Source of the DNA: Gerris lacustris
Lineage: Eukaryota; Arthropoda; Insecta; Hemiptera; Gerridae
DNA: 64,000 bases
Direction: 5' to 3'
NCBI GenBank assembly: GCA_951217055.1
Contig: OX578278.1
Location: forward strand, 41,677,574-41,741,573
Below, piece by piece: positions 45,560 to 57,987 of this stretch. The number at the start of each line of letters is the position of its first letter. The first letter of the stretch is position 1. Under the pieces are notes generated by a model, which did no database searches, had not been told where the DNA came from, and saw nothing but the letters and a program-made list of their open reading frames with translations. The position numbers were made by a program, and so were the translations under genes.

Positions 45560-45770
45560 TTTTTTTTTTTTAGTCGCCCGCCATATTGGTCGCCATCTTG
45601 GAAATATTAAGTGTGAAAACTCCAAAAAAGTGTACAGTTGTCACAAATGCCGAAATGCACCTGTGTGTCAAATTTCATGTTCCTAGCTACAGTAGTTTAT
45701 GAATTGAAACATGCCAATGGACAGACAGAACCGTTATATAAGGTTTCTTTTTGTACTTCATACAAAAACC
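45560..45770 (-). repeat. Inverted piece of the AAGATGGCGGC repeat with its leader
   Basis: Plus strand GTCGCCCGCCATATTGGTCGCCATCTTGG is the reverse complement of the 11.9 kb core. The part ending near 45770 corresponds to the leader region before the array at 11.7 kb. Confidence 0.7.
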
Positions 45771-48275
45771 TAAAATATATTTATCATTTTATTTCTAAGT
45801 ACTTGAAAATTTAAGGAAAGGAAAATTTTAATTAAATTAAAAAACATACAAAATTTATTAAACATTATTTACAGACATTTATGTTTGATGATCTTTTTAA
45901 CATTATTAAATATGAATAAATAAATAATTTATAAAAACGAATTTACAAAGAACATAGTGAATCTTATGTCAAAAAAATATTTTCCATTTAATTAAGATCA
46001 ATAACAGGAAAAAACTAGCTAATACTAATGTGAGAAAAATGTTATGTTCATTTGACCTAGAGCAAATTTTGTTATTTTTTTTTTTAATAGTAATAATTAA
46101 GTTAAATGAAGTTTATTTATGAGACTGATTAATCCAATTAATAAATATCTATGTACAAGAACAAAAAATTAAAATTATTAAAAGAAATAAAATAATAATA
46201 ATGTACAAATGAGTGCGATTTTTTAAAAAATTTATAAATAACTTATTTCTTTTCAGTTTTTAGTGCCAAGAAGCTTACTGAAAAATTACAAATTACATAA
46301 TTAAAAATAATTACTTTTTTCATGTTTCGATATATTGGTTTTTCTTAAACATGAAAATTTCATAAAAATCCTTAAAAAGTTACAACACACATACACTTTG
46401 ACTAGACTCAAAAAACAAACGAGAAAAATATTAAAATTAATAATATTTATATTAAAATAGCCATTCTATTTTATCAATTAACCACAGGCAGTATTTTTTT
46501 TTTTTTTTTTTTCTTCTTTTTCATTTTTTCTTTAAATGCACTTTGGAGCTAAATGTATATATATAAATTTATATAAAATTGTCTATATTTATAATGATAA
46601 AAAAACAAAAACAACACATAACATACACAAACAAAATAAAAAAAATGGATTATAATTTTTTTTTTTACTCTATATCTAAAAATATTAAAATAACCTGCTT
46701 CATTATATGTTTCATTATTATTACAATCCCTCCAAGAGAAAATGAAACAAAAAAAAAGTTAAAATAAAAAAGTGGTAATCGTAATTAAAACATTAATTTT
46801 TATCAGTGACTTAAAAATTGTATCTTCCTTTGGAATAGGTGGGGTATGTTTCACACAATTCATTACCACAGACTAGTCAAATATCTAATATTTTTATATT
46901 CTAATGGCCCTTGTTGTATAAAATAATAGCATGTTACTTTTAAGAATACAAGAGTGAAATCAATATTCAACATATATAAAACCTATTACTTCTATACCTC
47001 CAAAATATACTTATTACATGAAAAAAAAATATAACAGTAAAATGAAAAATCAAATATGAAGCAGGCTTATGCAAAAAGAATTGTTTAAATCTATATCCTA
47101 AAAATTGACAATATCAAAAAATCAATGGCGTAATAAAAAAATGAAACAAATATCTTCTCTATACAAATGTATTATACTGTTTTTTTCTTATGTATTTATT
47201 TACAAATGTGTAAGTAATTTACATTAAGTATGAATTTAAAATAGTGTTAAAATAGTGTAATTTTACTTTATTATTATTATTTAATTAATTTTTTTTGTAT
47301 AATTAAATGACGTATAAATAAATATGAAAAAAAATGACTTAAGAGATGGTTTGTATTATCTAAAATAATATAAATGGATTTAGGTATTCATTTAAGGCAT
47401 AAAGAGAAATTAAATATCAATTCTTCAATCTAATGTTTTTGTAACTGTTACTAATTTTAAAACTAATTCGCATTACTAAATTTGGAATTGTTAAAGCAGA
47501 AATTCCACCAGCAATTTTTTTTAGAAAGATTTCTTCCTTGTTTATTAGGAGTTAGGAAAAGGATGAGATAAAATCTTTCTAGATGAAATATTACTGAAAA
47601 GCTAAAACTTTTATAATGAGTCCAATTGAGGAAGCCAACTCACCCGATTACTATTAATTAGTTTAATGTTTCAACCAATGAAAATTATTTGGTGTTATCC
47701 ACCAATAAAACTTTATCTAAATAGAAATAAATCCTACCACTTCATATAATGATCAAATTGCATTACAATATAAACCTATCTACAAATAATACATCAACTT
47801 GATATGAAAAACATTTTGTTACAAAATTAAAAAGAATTGTGGACAATTTATCAAGGTTGTATTGAATTTAAGGGCTGTAAGGCGATATATATATATATAT
47901 ATATTATTTTTACCTAACTAGAATTGTTTTAACACTAATGCAATTACAATAATAAAAAATACATTTAAAAAAGGATTGTTTTAAAATTTTATGTTAAAAT
48001 TGAGAAATTGGTTTTAATTTCGAATCATGATTAATTTTATATCTGTTTTATTTAACAAAATAAAAAAAGGGTTACTATTTTTCTATGACATCTTTGGAAT
48101 TTTACAATTACGGTAATTATCAAAAATTGTTACAGTTCTTTCACTAATACGTAGATTTTTTTACCAAAACACCTAATTTCATCAGATTAATTTAAAAAAA
48201 TAAATTTATAAAAAATAAAATCTTGGATTAAAACCTTTATGATGTGGGTTACTGTCAGTAAGTTAGACTAATTAG
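45771..48275 (-). other. Probable 3' UTR and flank of the off-track/PTK7-like gene
   Basis: Very AT-rich, low-complexity sequence downstream of the gene's stop at 48276, with several possible poly(A) signals and no other gene. Confidence 0.45.
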
Positions 48276-48584
48276 TTATTCAGACTTTAGTAATTCCGAT
48301 ATTTGAAGGGCGACTGCCGAGAAGGTGGGTCTTAGAGTGGGACTGGTAGACCAGCACTGCTGGAGAGTGGTGTTAAGAGATTGAGGACAGTTTTCAGGAG
48401 GTGTCCAAGGCGGTCGTCCTTCTTCCAGAGATGTAAGAACTTCTACGTCAGAGAGGTTACTAAGGGGGATATCACCACCGCTGAATATTTCCCATACTGT
48501 GGCTGCATAACTGTACACGTCTGACTTAACCGAGTAGTCATCTTCCGAAACAACTTCAAATGGTTGCCACCTTATGGGAATTAA
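48276..48584 (-). CDS. otk: otk/PTK7 last exon: kinase C-lobe
   Basis: LIPIRWQPFEVVSEDDYSVK, SDVYSYAATVWEIFSGGD, CWSTSPTLRPTFSAV, ending LKSE and TAA. Acceptor TATTTTAG. Confidence 0.95.
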   Translation of the reverse strand, partial: LIPIRWQPFEVVSEDDYSVKSDVYSYAATVWEIFSGGDIPLSNLSDVEVLTSLEEGRPPWTPPENCPQSLNTTLQQCWSTSPTLRPTFSAVALQISELLKSE

Positions 48585-51500
48585 CTAAAATAAAAGAAAA
48601 ACAAACCACTTAGATAAGCTAAAGAAAGAACCTTAGTGAGCCACTGAATAAAGGGTAAATATACAGTGAATCAGATAAAATTACACTTTGTATCACACTC
48701 TTCAATTGATGCCATGTCAACTCCTGGTGCATTTACTTAAATATAGTAGTCATTTTAATTTAGTTATCTTTCATTTTTTAATGACACTATCCTAGTGACA
48801 GGTATACAGCTGCTACTATCTCAAAGCAGTATTGAACTAGGTAGTTTTGTAAAGGCATGTAAAGTGTTTTGAAAATATCTTTAATTTTTATTAATAAACT
48901 GCAATACAATAACACACACACACGTATGTGTAATAAGATACTTAAAATTGAGTTAAAATAATTGAATTACCTTATTTCTATGAAGTGTATACTCCTTTGC
49001 ATAAGTATCCTTGCAGAGAGAGACAAGAGATAGTTTGACTGAAAGATCAGAAGTGATGAGACAGTTCCTTGTAGCCAGATCCCTGTGAACCAGCCTATGG
49101 TTAGAGATATGTTCCATTCCTAAAGCTATCTGGTGGCACAAAGAGAGCATCACTTTCTCACTCAGTTCTGGAGGTTTAACTCTGGCTTCGTTACCTCGCT
49201 TAGTTGCAAGTAGCATTTGCTTCAAATCTCCCTGTTAAAATAAATAAATAACAGCTACAGAAAAATATCACAGAATATGAGTTTTACCAAATGTGTCATT
49301 CCTCAGACCGTAACCATTATTAACTTTATTTGTCAAAATATCGGTGAAACAACTAACTAACATTATCACAAATTAGCTTACCCAATCAGTATACTGTAAG
49401 ATCATGTAGTGTGGTTCAGCATCCTGACAGAGTCCTAACAGTTTGGTAACATTGATATGATCTATTCTTGAGAACAGGTCTAATTCCCTTCTGAACTCTT
49501 GCAACACTTCCTCGTCTCTTGTCTGGGCCAGTGCTTTTACTAATACAACTGAGTCTCTCACTTTGGCTAACTTCACTTCTCCATAGACTCCACTACCTGA
49601 AAATCAAAATAAACATTAAAATAGTATTTGTTTAACATCTTTTCAAAACATTTAAGTTAGTTAAAGTACTTGATTTAAATTGACTTATCTAAATTATCCA
49701 TCATTATCTAAATATCCATCAGTTTCCAAAATATTTGTGCAATTTTTTTAAAGACAATAAAATTGTATAATTTTGTAGTTAAAATCTTTTTAAAGATTAC
49801 CAATGTTTGACTTTCTGTAAAATTTAGTTTAAAACATTACCTGATTTATTCTTTTAAGGCAATTTTTAATTATTTAGGCAATTACTCAAAGTCCAGAAAA
49901 ATTGACGTTCTTCCAATATTTTACAAATGAAACTAAAGTCACTTTTACGTAAATCCAAATACTGTAATTATTTTATAGTTAATACCAGGAGTGTACTGGT
50001 GCTGGAATGCACTGGAACATTGTTTTGGTAGGTACTACTTTTGTGAATGAACAATTACTTTTTTGGGTAATATGTGTTCCAAAGACTTAGGCACTTCTAG
50101 TATAATTTTTACGTTTTACTTGATAGTTCAATGTAATCTTATTGTTTTAATATGTATTTTTTAAGGAGCATACAAATTAAATTAAAATATAGATTCATCA
50201 ATTTCTCGTTTTGGGATTTGTATTGGTACTACTTTACAAAAATATTGTGTCATACTCGTACATTTGTGGAGGGATTAACTTTTGCTTAGTTCATGTACAA
50301 TATTATAAAAACTTATTAAAACAAGTCTTAGTGCATTTTTTTGTATTATTCATTCATAACCCCTCAATTAACTTTGTTAGTGACATTATTACCATTAAAA
50401 ATGATGTGAGCTGATCAAAATTTGGTACAGTAACTAATTATATATATATATATATATAAAAAAAAAAAAAAAAAGTAAAAATGTTTCTGAATTCTGAATG
50501 TGAATAGCTAATAGAATGATAACAAAATAAGTTGTACAAATTATAATAAGTTGCAAATTGTACTTTAGTCATGAAAACATTTGCCAGCAGTCCTACTTTC
50601 AAAAAGTTATAATAAAGGAAGGTGTTAATAAATGGGATTTTTTTTGTGATTATGACAAAAATGAGGAGAATAATACTCCTCCCGAAATAATTAATTCGGC
50701 ACAAAATACAACTAATGAATTAATGTCATCTTAATTAAAAGAGAAATACAAACTTACATACAGGAAGTTTTTTTTTTTTTTTTTTCTGTATTTATTATTA
50801 AAATCCACAATCATAGATAAAGTATGGTACGCAACTCGTGCGAAAACTGCATTTTGCTTTGCTTGTGTGGTTTTACTACCCTCACTGTCGCTCGGGTGCA
50901 AACTCCACACTCGCATGCAAAATGCTACTTTCCGCACTAGATGCGTAATGTACTATTTTAGAGGTTATATTTTATAAATGTTTCTAGCCCAGAAGCCCCG
51001 GCGTTCCGGTACTGGTAAATTTGCGAGTGCACCTCTGGTTGATACTCTTTAATATAGCTCAAGCTTTTCCCAATAATTAAAGTTAAACATCTTTGAAACA
51101 TATCTTACCTTTTTCAATATTGAACCCAAATAATTTATATTGTTAATGTTTCAACTATAGCCGCGTCCACACAAATAAAAATTTACATTGGATGTTGAAT
51201 TTATTGCACGGCGAAAATATTTATAACAAAAAATTACCACAAACAGCCAATAAATTTTGTGTAAGATTATCTACACTGCCAAGCCCGCACCCCACTTATG
51301 ATTTTCAAGAAAGGCTGTTGGACTTAAATTCCCAGGTATTCATATTGTGGTAAAGCCTAAAAAAATGTTTAAAGAAATAAATTCATTTTATAATGTTACC
51401 TAAAAGCATCATGTTGTTAAGATCATCCCTGGTGATAGCAAGTTTTCCATTCTTAGAGCTGCTAGAACAGTGTGAGTGAGCAGTTGCTTCACCATCACTA

Positions 51501-54500
51501 TGTTTGGCATCACCATTGCATCTCTTCATTTCACCAGAATGCCCAGCCTCTGCTACTGAAATAAAAAACAGCATAATCAACATACTATTAAGTAAACTAT
51601 TTTTTTATTTTTTTTTATTTTTTTTACATTATTAAATTATTATTATGCTGTTATAAATATGTTCATTCCTGTTCAATCAGAAAAATTATCACAAAAACTA
51701 AACGTATGGCTTAATAAATAATTAATTGAGGTGGTATTATAGACATCTGATTGTTTTCATTTTTAAGGAGTTTTTAATCCTCTTGTTCTCTAGCAACTTT
51801 ATAACTCTTTATGTGCTGTACTATATTATCATATAAATGAACTAGACTAAAAAATTACAAAATTAGAGAGGGACTTCAACATTCGATTGGCATTTTGTTT
51901 TGCTAAGGAGCATTTTATGTTTTGAACATATTGACAGTGGTTTTGTGCATATTTAAATCAAATTTTTCTATGTACTATCCTAATGAGAGCCCAACACTTA
52001 AAATAATATACAATTTAATAAAATAAATTTATAATGAAATATGATACAATTGACTTACAAAGTGAGTCGGGTTGTGTGGAAAGAGAATGTTGTTTTTTCC
52101 TCTGATTCCTACACCTGCAGTATGCCATGAGTCCAATGACTAGAACCATGTAAGCACCAGCAGCTCCCAGCGTAATGGCAACTGTTTTACTAAGTACTCC
52201 TTCTTCTTCATTTGCATCGCTTACCCTGTAACCTTCAACACCTACCATAATTATATCACTTATAATCTTAGAGATTTTCAAATGTTATACTAATAGTTTG
52301 GGCATTTCAATTTTTTTACAATATTATCCTCAAACTTTGATTATTTATTTTGTTTTAAAAATATTAACTGAGCTTAGTAAAAATGATAAATAACTGCATG
52401 TAGTTGTCTGAACTGAGAAATGACAATATTTACCTCTGACAACAAGTGAGACTTCGTAACGTTTAAGGCCACCACTGTTTCCAGCAGTACAACCATATTT
52501 CCCTTCATCAGATGTAGAAGCTTCTTCAATTAAAAGAGAACCATTTTCAAGAACTTGAAACCTGAAAATAAATCAATAAATATGAAATGGTATAAAGTGT
52601 TTATTATAAAGTTTTACAATAACATTCTTAACAAGATGCATAATTGAATTATGTTTAATATTGTAGGAAAATTATTAATATTTACCTAGTTTTATCCATG
52701 TTGTCCATAACAGAATTTTTATCCCAATGGATGGCAGGTTTAGGGTCACCTTCAGCAACACAGTCCATTAACACAGGATATCCTTCGAAGGCATCAGTTG
52801 GATTTTTAGGAAGAACAACAAATCTTGGACTCACTGAAAATTTAACAATTTAAGCATTAGCATTTTGATATAATTCATTTGCAATACACTCAGGAATGAG
52901 ACAGAATAAACAAATCTAGAAGTCCAAGAAAAAATGTATTAAAAATAATAGAATTAGTCTTGAATGGGTGGTCCCAAGCAACTCCAGAATCGGCGAGGAT
53001 TAGCCTGATTTCACAGTACGATTTGTGAATACTTTACAATCTTGGTTATAGACAGAGCAAAATTGATATATCCGGATAACGAGAAGGGTTAACAAATTTC
53101 TGAAAGTCAACAGAGTCATCCTAGATCAATTGCTCAGGCATGAACTTTTTAGGAACTACTCGTTTAAAATTTTGGAACATCAGCAGAAGTCATCTTAACG
53201 TTTCTTAAAATTCAATTTCATTTAAAATAAAATTATGTAGGTACTAAAATTCTTTTAAGTTTTTAAGGCACAGTTTCCCCATTAAATAATATTTTTGATT
53301 TATCAAAGAAACTTTTAGTCTTTATTAGAATAAAAATAAAGTCCTTTGCCTTTATCAGAATAAGAGGATTTTTTTGATTTCCAATCAAAAAAAGAACCAA
53401 TGAAAAGAGAGAAAATTTATATACTCATAATATCTTCTATGACCAAACCTAATTAAAAAATTAAATTTATAGGCTACTATTAAAATTTAAAATCTTATAC
53501 TAACCAACTACATCGATGTCAATAGTTGCATTAATGGTACCCTGAGGATTAGTTGCGATACAAGTGTATTTTCCTTTATCTTCAACACTAACAGGACTGA
53601 AGTGTAAGGTTCCATTGATATCTGTTATATGCTCGGGAAAGTCTGAAGACTCCATATCACCCTTAACAAAGATACAATATATAATATTAGTCAATTGTAA
53701 ATTTAAAAAAAGAAAAGTTTAAAATTAACTTATTTACAAACAAAACAGATAATCCATGCTGCAAAATATGCTGACGACTCTTAAACAGTAAAAAAAAGCT
53801 TGGCCTAAAACATGTATCACCACTCTAGGGTGCAACCCAAATATGTCAATTTTTTTCTCTTTAAAATTTGGCCTTTAAAGGGTTATTTGGTTTTCTTTAA
53901 TTAATTAAGAGAGGCTCTCCCTGGTATTTAAACAGGGAGGATTCAAGTGAATGTGTGGATATATATGTATGCGTAAGTATATTATAAATATGCATATATT
54001 TAAATGTCTCCCGATATTTCATAGTAGTGGACTTTTAATGTGATTAAATAGTTTTTATAATTAGACACATGGGAAAGGGATAGTTAGAAGCCTGAATAAG
54101 CCCGAAGGTGTAGGGGTAAATATAGCTTTTGCAAAAGAGAGAGTGGTTTTTATTTAATTAATTAAAGAAAACTAAATAACCCTTAAAAAGCCAAATTTTA
54201 AGAGGAAAATTTACAAAACTACAAAAAAAAGGGTTTGAGTTCAAAAAGAAAATAAGACAAATATGTCAAGTGCAGAAATTATAATCACTCATCTATGTCA
54301 ATCTCTTCGAGTGATTTTACTGAGCTGACTAGACTTCAGAACAGTTTTTAAAAATAACATAAAATATAATTTTAAAGTGAGTAAAACAAACCTTGACCCA
54401 TCTGACAGTCGGAGGAGTAGACCCCTGGGCTTTACAATGAATCTTCTTGATAGTATCTAGTTCTAATACCTTGTTAACTGGGCGAGGAGAAAATTTCAAT

Positions 54501-55313
54501 TTTTCTGAAAATGGTAAGTAGTTTTAAAATTAAATAAATTTGTAATACATCATTCAAAAATTATATAAAAAGAAATACAGAGCAGACACGCTCGTAATTA
54601 AAATTGTATGCCCAAAGTAAGCTCTCATGCTCAAAGTAAGATCTAACACTCAATCAAAGAAAGTGTCTTTCGCCCTTCTTCTTTATTAATAAATTTAATG
54701 AAAATACATAAATTAAAAATAAATGGTACATAGATGGTGCATTTGACCTTACACTTTATCTACTATCAAGAGCTGGTTGCAATAGCAGATAGAAAATAGC
54801 CCCCTCCTTAAAATTAATTTTTAAGACTTGGGTCAAGTAATATCGTCACATAATTGTGCCAGCAATTTGATCAACAGCCCTTAGTGTAATTCTCTTATTG
54901 AAACTGTATAGCTCTTATTATAAGAATATATGACCTGTTCAAAGCCCAATGCCAATGGGATTATGTGTGAGTTTCAGTTGTCTAAAAACCTGCAACTTTC
55001 AACAATAATCAAACAGCCCATGTCTATAGCTCTCTATCATGCCCTAGATGGCAGAATTATTTGTTTAGTCAAATAACTAAAAAGGGACATCACGCTTATC
55101 CTAATTAATCTGGCTTAAAAAAGTATTTTACATTAAAGTAGACCTTAGAAGTACATATTACGCAGTGTACCAGAAGCAACAAATATCAATAACACACTTA
55201 AAAAAAAATCTGAAATTTTATTGTGAACTGAAAGTTGAGTTAAAATAAAAATGAGCTCAGAGGGTTATCTAAGGAGTGTAAGCCAACAATTATGGAAATT
55301 GTGATAAATTTGA

Positions 55314-55371
<58 letters not shown>

Positions 55372-57987
55372 TCAGAACTGAAGCTTCTTATATCTATATT
55401 TTTTACTCAAATGATAGCGGATAAATAAATGTATTCATTTTCAAAGTAGAAGTTGTTTGTATGACCGTAAAAAAAATTGATTATCTCACCAATGACATTA
55501 AGAGTTGCTGCCCTTGATACTAAAGAAGGATGAGGCGGTGTGGTGATTTGACAGGCGTAGATACCTCTGTCTGCGGGTTCAACAGAAGTGAGGTTAAGAA
55601 AACCTTTAGAAGAATGTTTTCCTTTAAGTACTTGACCATCCTTAAGCCAGAGAACCTCAGAAAGTTTCATATTAGCCATGAAGTTACACCTGAACACAGC
55701 ATTGTCTCCTTCGTCAACCAGCAGACTTACAGGTTCCTGAATGATCTGTGGTGCTTCTGTAAACAAAATAATACTTATAAGTACACTTTAATGCACCAAA
55801 TTCCTTCGAATATAAGACGCACTATTTCCCATTTTCAACATGCAACGAGGTGCGTCTTATTAATCGATGAATTCAAGTACAACAAATCAAAATAGTATTT
55901 CCTTCTGTAAGCAGTGTTGCGTTAGCTATCAACGAACATATTCTCTGCGAACATCTAGTTTAACTATAGCTGAGGATTTTTACTTTGGATTTCCAATCAC
56001 TGAATTTTGCCGGGATATTATTGTTGGGTCCTCCTTTTATATTAATTTCCATGAATTTCAACGAGTTCAATTTTCGATGAGCTATTGGGTGGAGGGGTTT
56101 CTGTTGTCCCTAGACATTTCTTGTTAGCTCATTCTCTATCTGTTGGTTTTTCATTCAATATTGCGTGGTAGGGGAAAGTAAGAAGGGTTCGTTATGAAGC
56201 TGGAGATAAAAGAAAAATGATTCTATTTGCGGAACGCTACGATAATCGAGTCACAGAAAAACAGTTTAATGATAGTGACAAAGAAAAAGGTAAACTTTTT
56301 GCATGTGTGAAATCGAGAAAAGTCTTCACTGGGCCGAAGAACTATAAGGTGATTGTGATAAACAGCAATTAGACCTCTCTCAGATCTCCTTTATTTAAAA
56401 TCTAACCTTGCTACTTCTCTCCCAGCATATTTGATTTACATCTTAATAATGATTCAAATGCATCTTACATCTAAATTAAGATTCAACATTCCAACAATAC
56501 ACAGAAATAGAAAAAAAAAAAAAAAAATGTAATATTATTTAATTAAAAACAAAAACGACAAATGGTAGACTGCCTACAATGGATCTCTAAAAACAAGTTG
56601 ATAATAAAGAGAATATAAAATTTTTCCTTTGAAACAGAGTGAGCGGTCTTATATTCAATACATTAATATTTTTCCGAGACTTTCAGTCGGAAATTGGGAT
56701 GGGTCTTATATTCGGGGGTGTCTTATATTCTACTACATTTACTATTTTATTAAAATGAAATAGATTTTATTCTAGTACTTTATCACAAGTATAGTTTTCA
56801 TTGTAAAATGTAAAAGGGCTGTCAGCATATTATAAACAAAATTCATATTTATTATTATTGGAAGAGCTGAAATAATACAAAGTTGCCTAGATGCTATTTT
56901 AATTTAGAGAAGAAGGTGAACAGGCGATGTCAGCTCGGATTAATATTCTGATTTCACTATATTCCACAGTTCGCTGTTTCCATATTCAAACCACCTTGCT
57001 TATACGTAAGCTAAAACTAGTTTACATAAGTAAGTAAACATTGAAGTAGGGAGAGCTGGATAGAGAAGAGAAAATTATTATGTTCTTGAAATGCACTTGG
57101 GTACTAATTTAGCCAGTGCTAAGGCACTAAAGATAAATATTTGATAGATTGGAGTGAAAATGTGATTTTATACTTTTTTTAAAAAAAGAAGCTTTATAAA
57201 AAAATATTTAAAACTAGAGAAAAGAAATTTAATGAAAGATATTTTAATTTATTAAATTAATTTAATCAGAATAATAGTTTATGAGAAGAAAAGAATGATT
57301 TATTCATAAATCTGTCTTTTCAATGCTTAAATACCTAAGCACTTAGGATGAAATTACATATTAAGAAATAAATTATTTATTGCTTCATCATTAACAATTG
57401 ACACAGTTTTCTACTTAACAATAGAAACTAAAAGAGGGATCAAAATCTTGCTTATTCTAGAGCTTACATATACAAAGAATAAAATATATCAGAGCTAGGA
57501 ATATAAATTATCATCATTATAATTTATAATATGATATGAGATCTCAAAGATTTTGTCTGATGATGTCTTAGATTTTATTTTGAACATCAAATCCATATTT
57601 TATATTTTTTTATTGCCCTCTCAAATATGAAATTCATTAAAACTATCCTATAAACCTAAAATATTCAGAATGAAATAATTACAATTGTATAATTGTGCTT
57701 ACTAGTTACGATGACTTGTATTGTAATTGATGAAGTCCCAGCAAAATTACTAGCAGTGCAAGTGTAATTTGCAGTTCTTCTAAGGCCAGCTAAAGACAAC
57801 AGACTAGCTGGATCCCCAGATCCTGCAGGAACACCAGAGCCTGCCAGATGATGTCCTGACCATGCAATAGTAGGTTTAGGAAGAGATGGGGGAGGAACAC
57901 ATCCTATTTCTAGGTTACCTCCGTCAGCTACAACACGAGTCAATCCACCTTCAGGTTCTAACTGACTTACACCAACTTCACCAAGAT
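48276..57987 (-). CDS. otk: PTK7 / off-track receptor pseudokinase, 3' eleven exons (5' end outside window)
   Basis: Single-pass Wnt/planar-cell-polarity co-receptor with a catalytically weak or dead tyrosine kinase domain. Eleven exons join without a frame break to about 740 codons: 57703-57987, 55490-55756, 54392-54504, 53505-53661, 52686-52833, 52434-52561, 52059-52241, 51400-51555, 49382-49596, 48971-49231, 48276-48584. They give four Ig domains (each with paired Cys and a YxC), a helix AITLGAAGAYMVLVIGLMAYC, a hydrophilic juxtamembrane stretch, and a kinase domain. The kinase keeps LGSGVYGEV, the Lys in VLVK and HRDLATRN, but DFG is replaced by LVS (KLSLVSLCKD) and APE by PFE. DWGDLKQML and CWSTSPTLRPTFS match PTK7. 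The first visible exon begins with a split codon, so signal peptide and further Ig domains lie beyond 57987 or past 64000. Confidence 0.95.
48971..49231 (-). CDS. otk: otk/PTK7 exon: catalytic-loop region
   Basis: GDLKQMLLATKRG, LGMEHISNHRLVHRDLATRN, then KLSLVSLCKD where DFG would be. Acceptor TTAACAG, donor GTAATT. Confidence 0.95.
49382..49596 (-). CDS. otk: otk/PTK7 exon: kinase N-lobe
   Basis: GSGVYGEVKLAKV, VLVKAL, FRRELDLFSRIDHINVTKLL, YMILQYTDW. Acceptor TTTTCAG, donor GTAAGC. Confidence 0.95.
49597..51399. other. otk intron
   Basis: AT-rich with a poly-T run at about 50769-50786 and GC-richer patches near 50840-50940 and 50990-51045. No gene. Confidence 0.5.
51400..51555 (-). CDS. 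otk: otk/PTK7 exon: juxtamembrane
   Basis: Ser/His/Gly-rich region, then LAITRDDLNNMMLLG entering the kinase domain. Donor GTAACA. Confidence 0.9.
52059..52241 (-). CDS. otk: otk/PTK7 exon: transmembrane segment
   Basis: Short acidic stalk, then AITLGAAGAYMVLVIGLMAYC and a basic stop-transfer RCRNQRKKQ. Acceptor ATGGTAG, donor GTAAGT. Confidence 0.93.
52434..52561 (-). CDS. otk: otk/PTK7 exon: Ig domain (fourth), second half
   Basis: FQVLENGSLLIEEASTSDEG then KYGCTAGNSGG. Acceptor TTTTCAG, donor GTAAAT. Confidence 0.9.
52686..52833 (-). CDS. otk: otk/PTK7 exon: Ig domain (fourth), first half
   Basis: SPRFVVLPKNPTDAFEGYPV, then DCVAEGDPKPAIHWDK. Acceptor TTTTCAG, donor GTAAAT. Confidence 0.9.
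53505..53661 (-). CDS. otk: otk/PTK7 exon: Ig domain (third), second half
   Basis: GDMESSDFPEHITDINGTLH then DKGKYTCIATNPQG. Acceptor TTGTTAAG, donor GTTAGT. Confidence 0.93.
53857..54207. mobile_element. MITE with about 54-bp inverted ends in an otk intron
   Basis: 53857-53909 and 54153-54207 are imperfect reverse complements (CTCTTTAAAATTTGGC... against ...GCCAAATTTTAAGAG), sharing TTTCTTTAATTAATTAA. The 240-bp centre is non-coding. Outer limits uncertain. Confidence 0.7.
54392..54504 (-). CDS. otk: otk/PTK7 exon: Ig domain (third), first half
   Basis: KFSPRPVNKVLELD, IHCKAQGSTPPTVRWVK. Acceptor CATTTTCAG, donor GTTTGT. Too short for a simple ORF search. Confidence 0.9.
54505..55319. other. 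otk intron
   Basis: No gene or recognised repeat between the third- and second-visible Ig exons, apart from the poly-A tract that follows. Confidence 0.5.
55320..55369. repeat. Poly-A tract of 50
   Basis: Uninterrupted A run in an otk intron. No retroposed gene is recognised upstream of it on the plus strand. Confidence 0.95.
55490..55756 (-). CDS. otk: otk/PTK7 exon: Ig domain (second visible)
   Basis: APQIIQEPVSLLVDEGDNAV then FRC, VLWLKDGQ and GIYACQIT. Acceptor GTTTACAG, donor GTGAGA. Confidence 0.93.
55803..56745 (+). mobile_element. Tigger/pogo-like element remnant
   Basis: The ends are inverted: TTCGAATATAAGACGCAC at the left against GAATATAAGACACCC (reverse complement of the right end), with internal repeats of AATATAAGAC. 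It carries the damaged DNA-binding ORF at 56190-56372 and lies in an otk intron. Confidence 0.6.
56190..56372 (+). pseudogene. Tigger-like transposase DNA-binding fragment
   Basis: Reads RYEAGDKRKMILFAERYDNR, then EKQFN, and later VFTGPKNYK before a stop. It resembles the 'YEAGFKLKVI.FAE..GNR.A...F...EK' helix-turn-helix start of Tigger/pogo transposases, followed by their FRGPK motif. The catalytic domain is missing. Confidence 0.55.
56746..57702. other. otk intron
   Basis: AT-rich, no gene. Confidence 0.5.
57703..57987 (-). CDS. otk: otk/PTK7 exon: Ig domain (first visible)
   Basis: 95 codons; IGC...PTIAWS...NYTCTASNFAG. Acceptor TTGTTTCAG, donor GTAAGC. Confidence 0.9.

Noticed and set aside
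55320..55369. Processed pseudogene marked by the poly-A tract
   Set aside because: No coding or known gene sequence is seen upstream of the tract.
55530..55895. 121-codon plus ORF
   Set aside because: Antisense to an Ig exon of the off-track/PTK7 gene.
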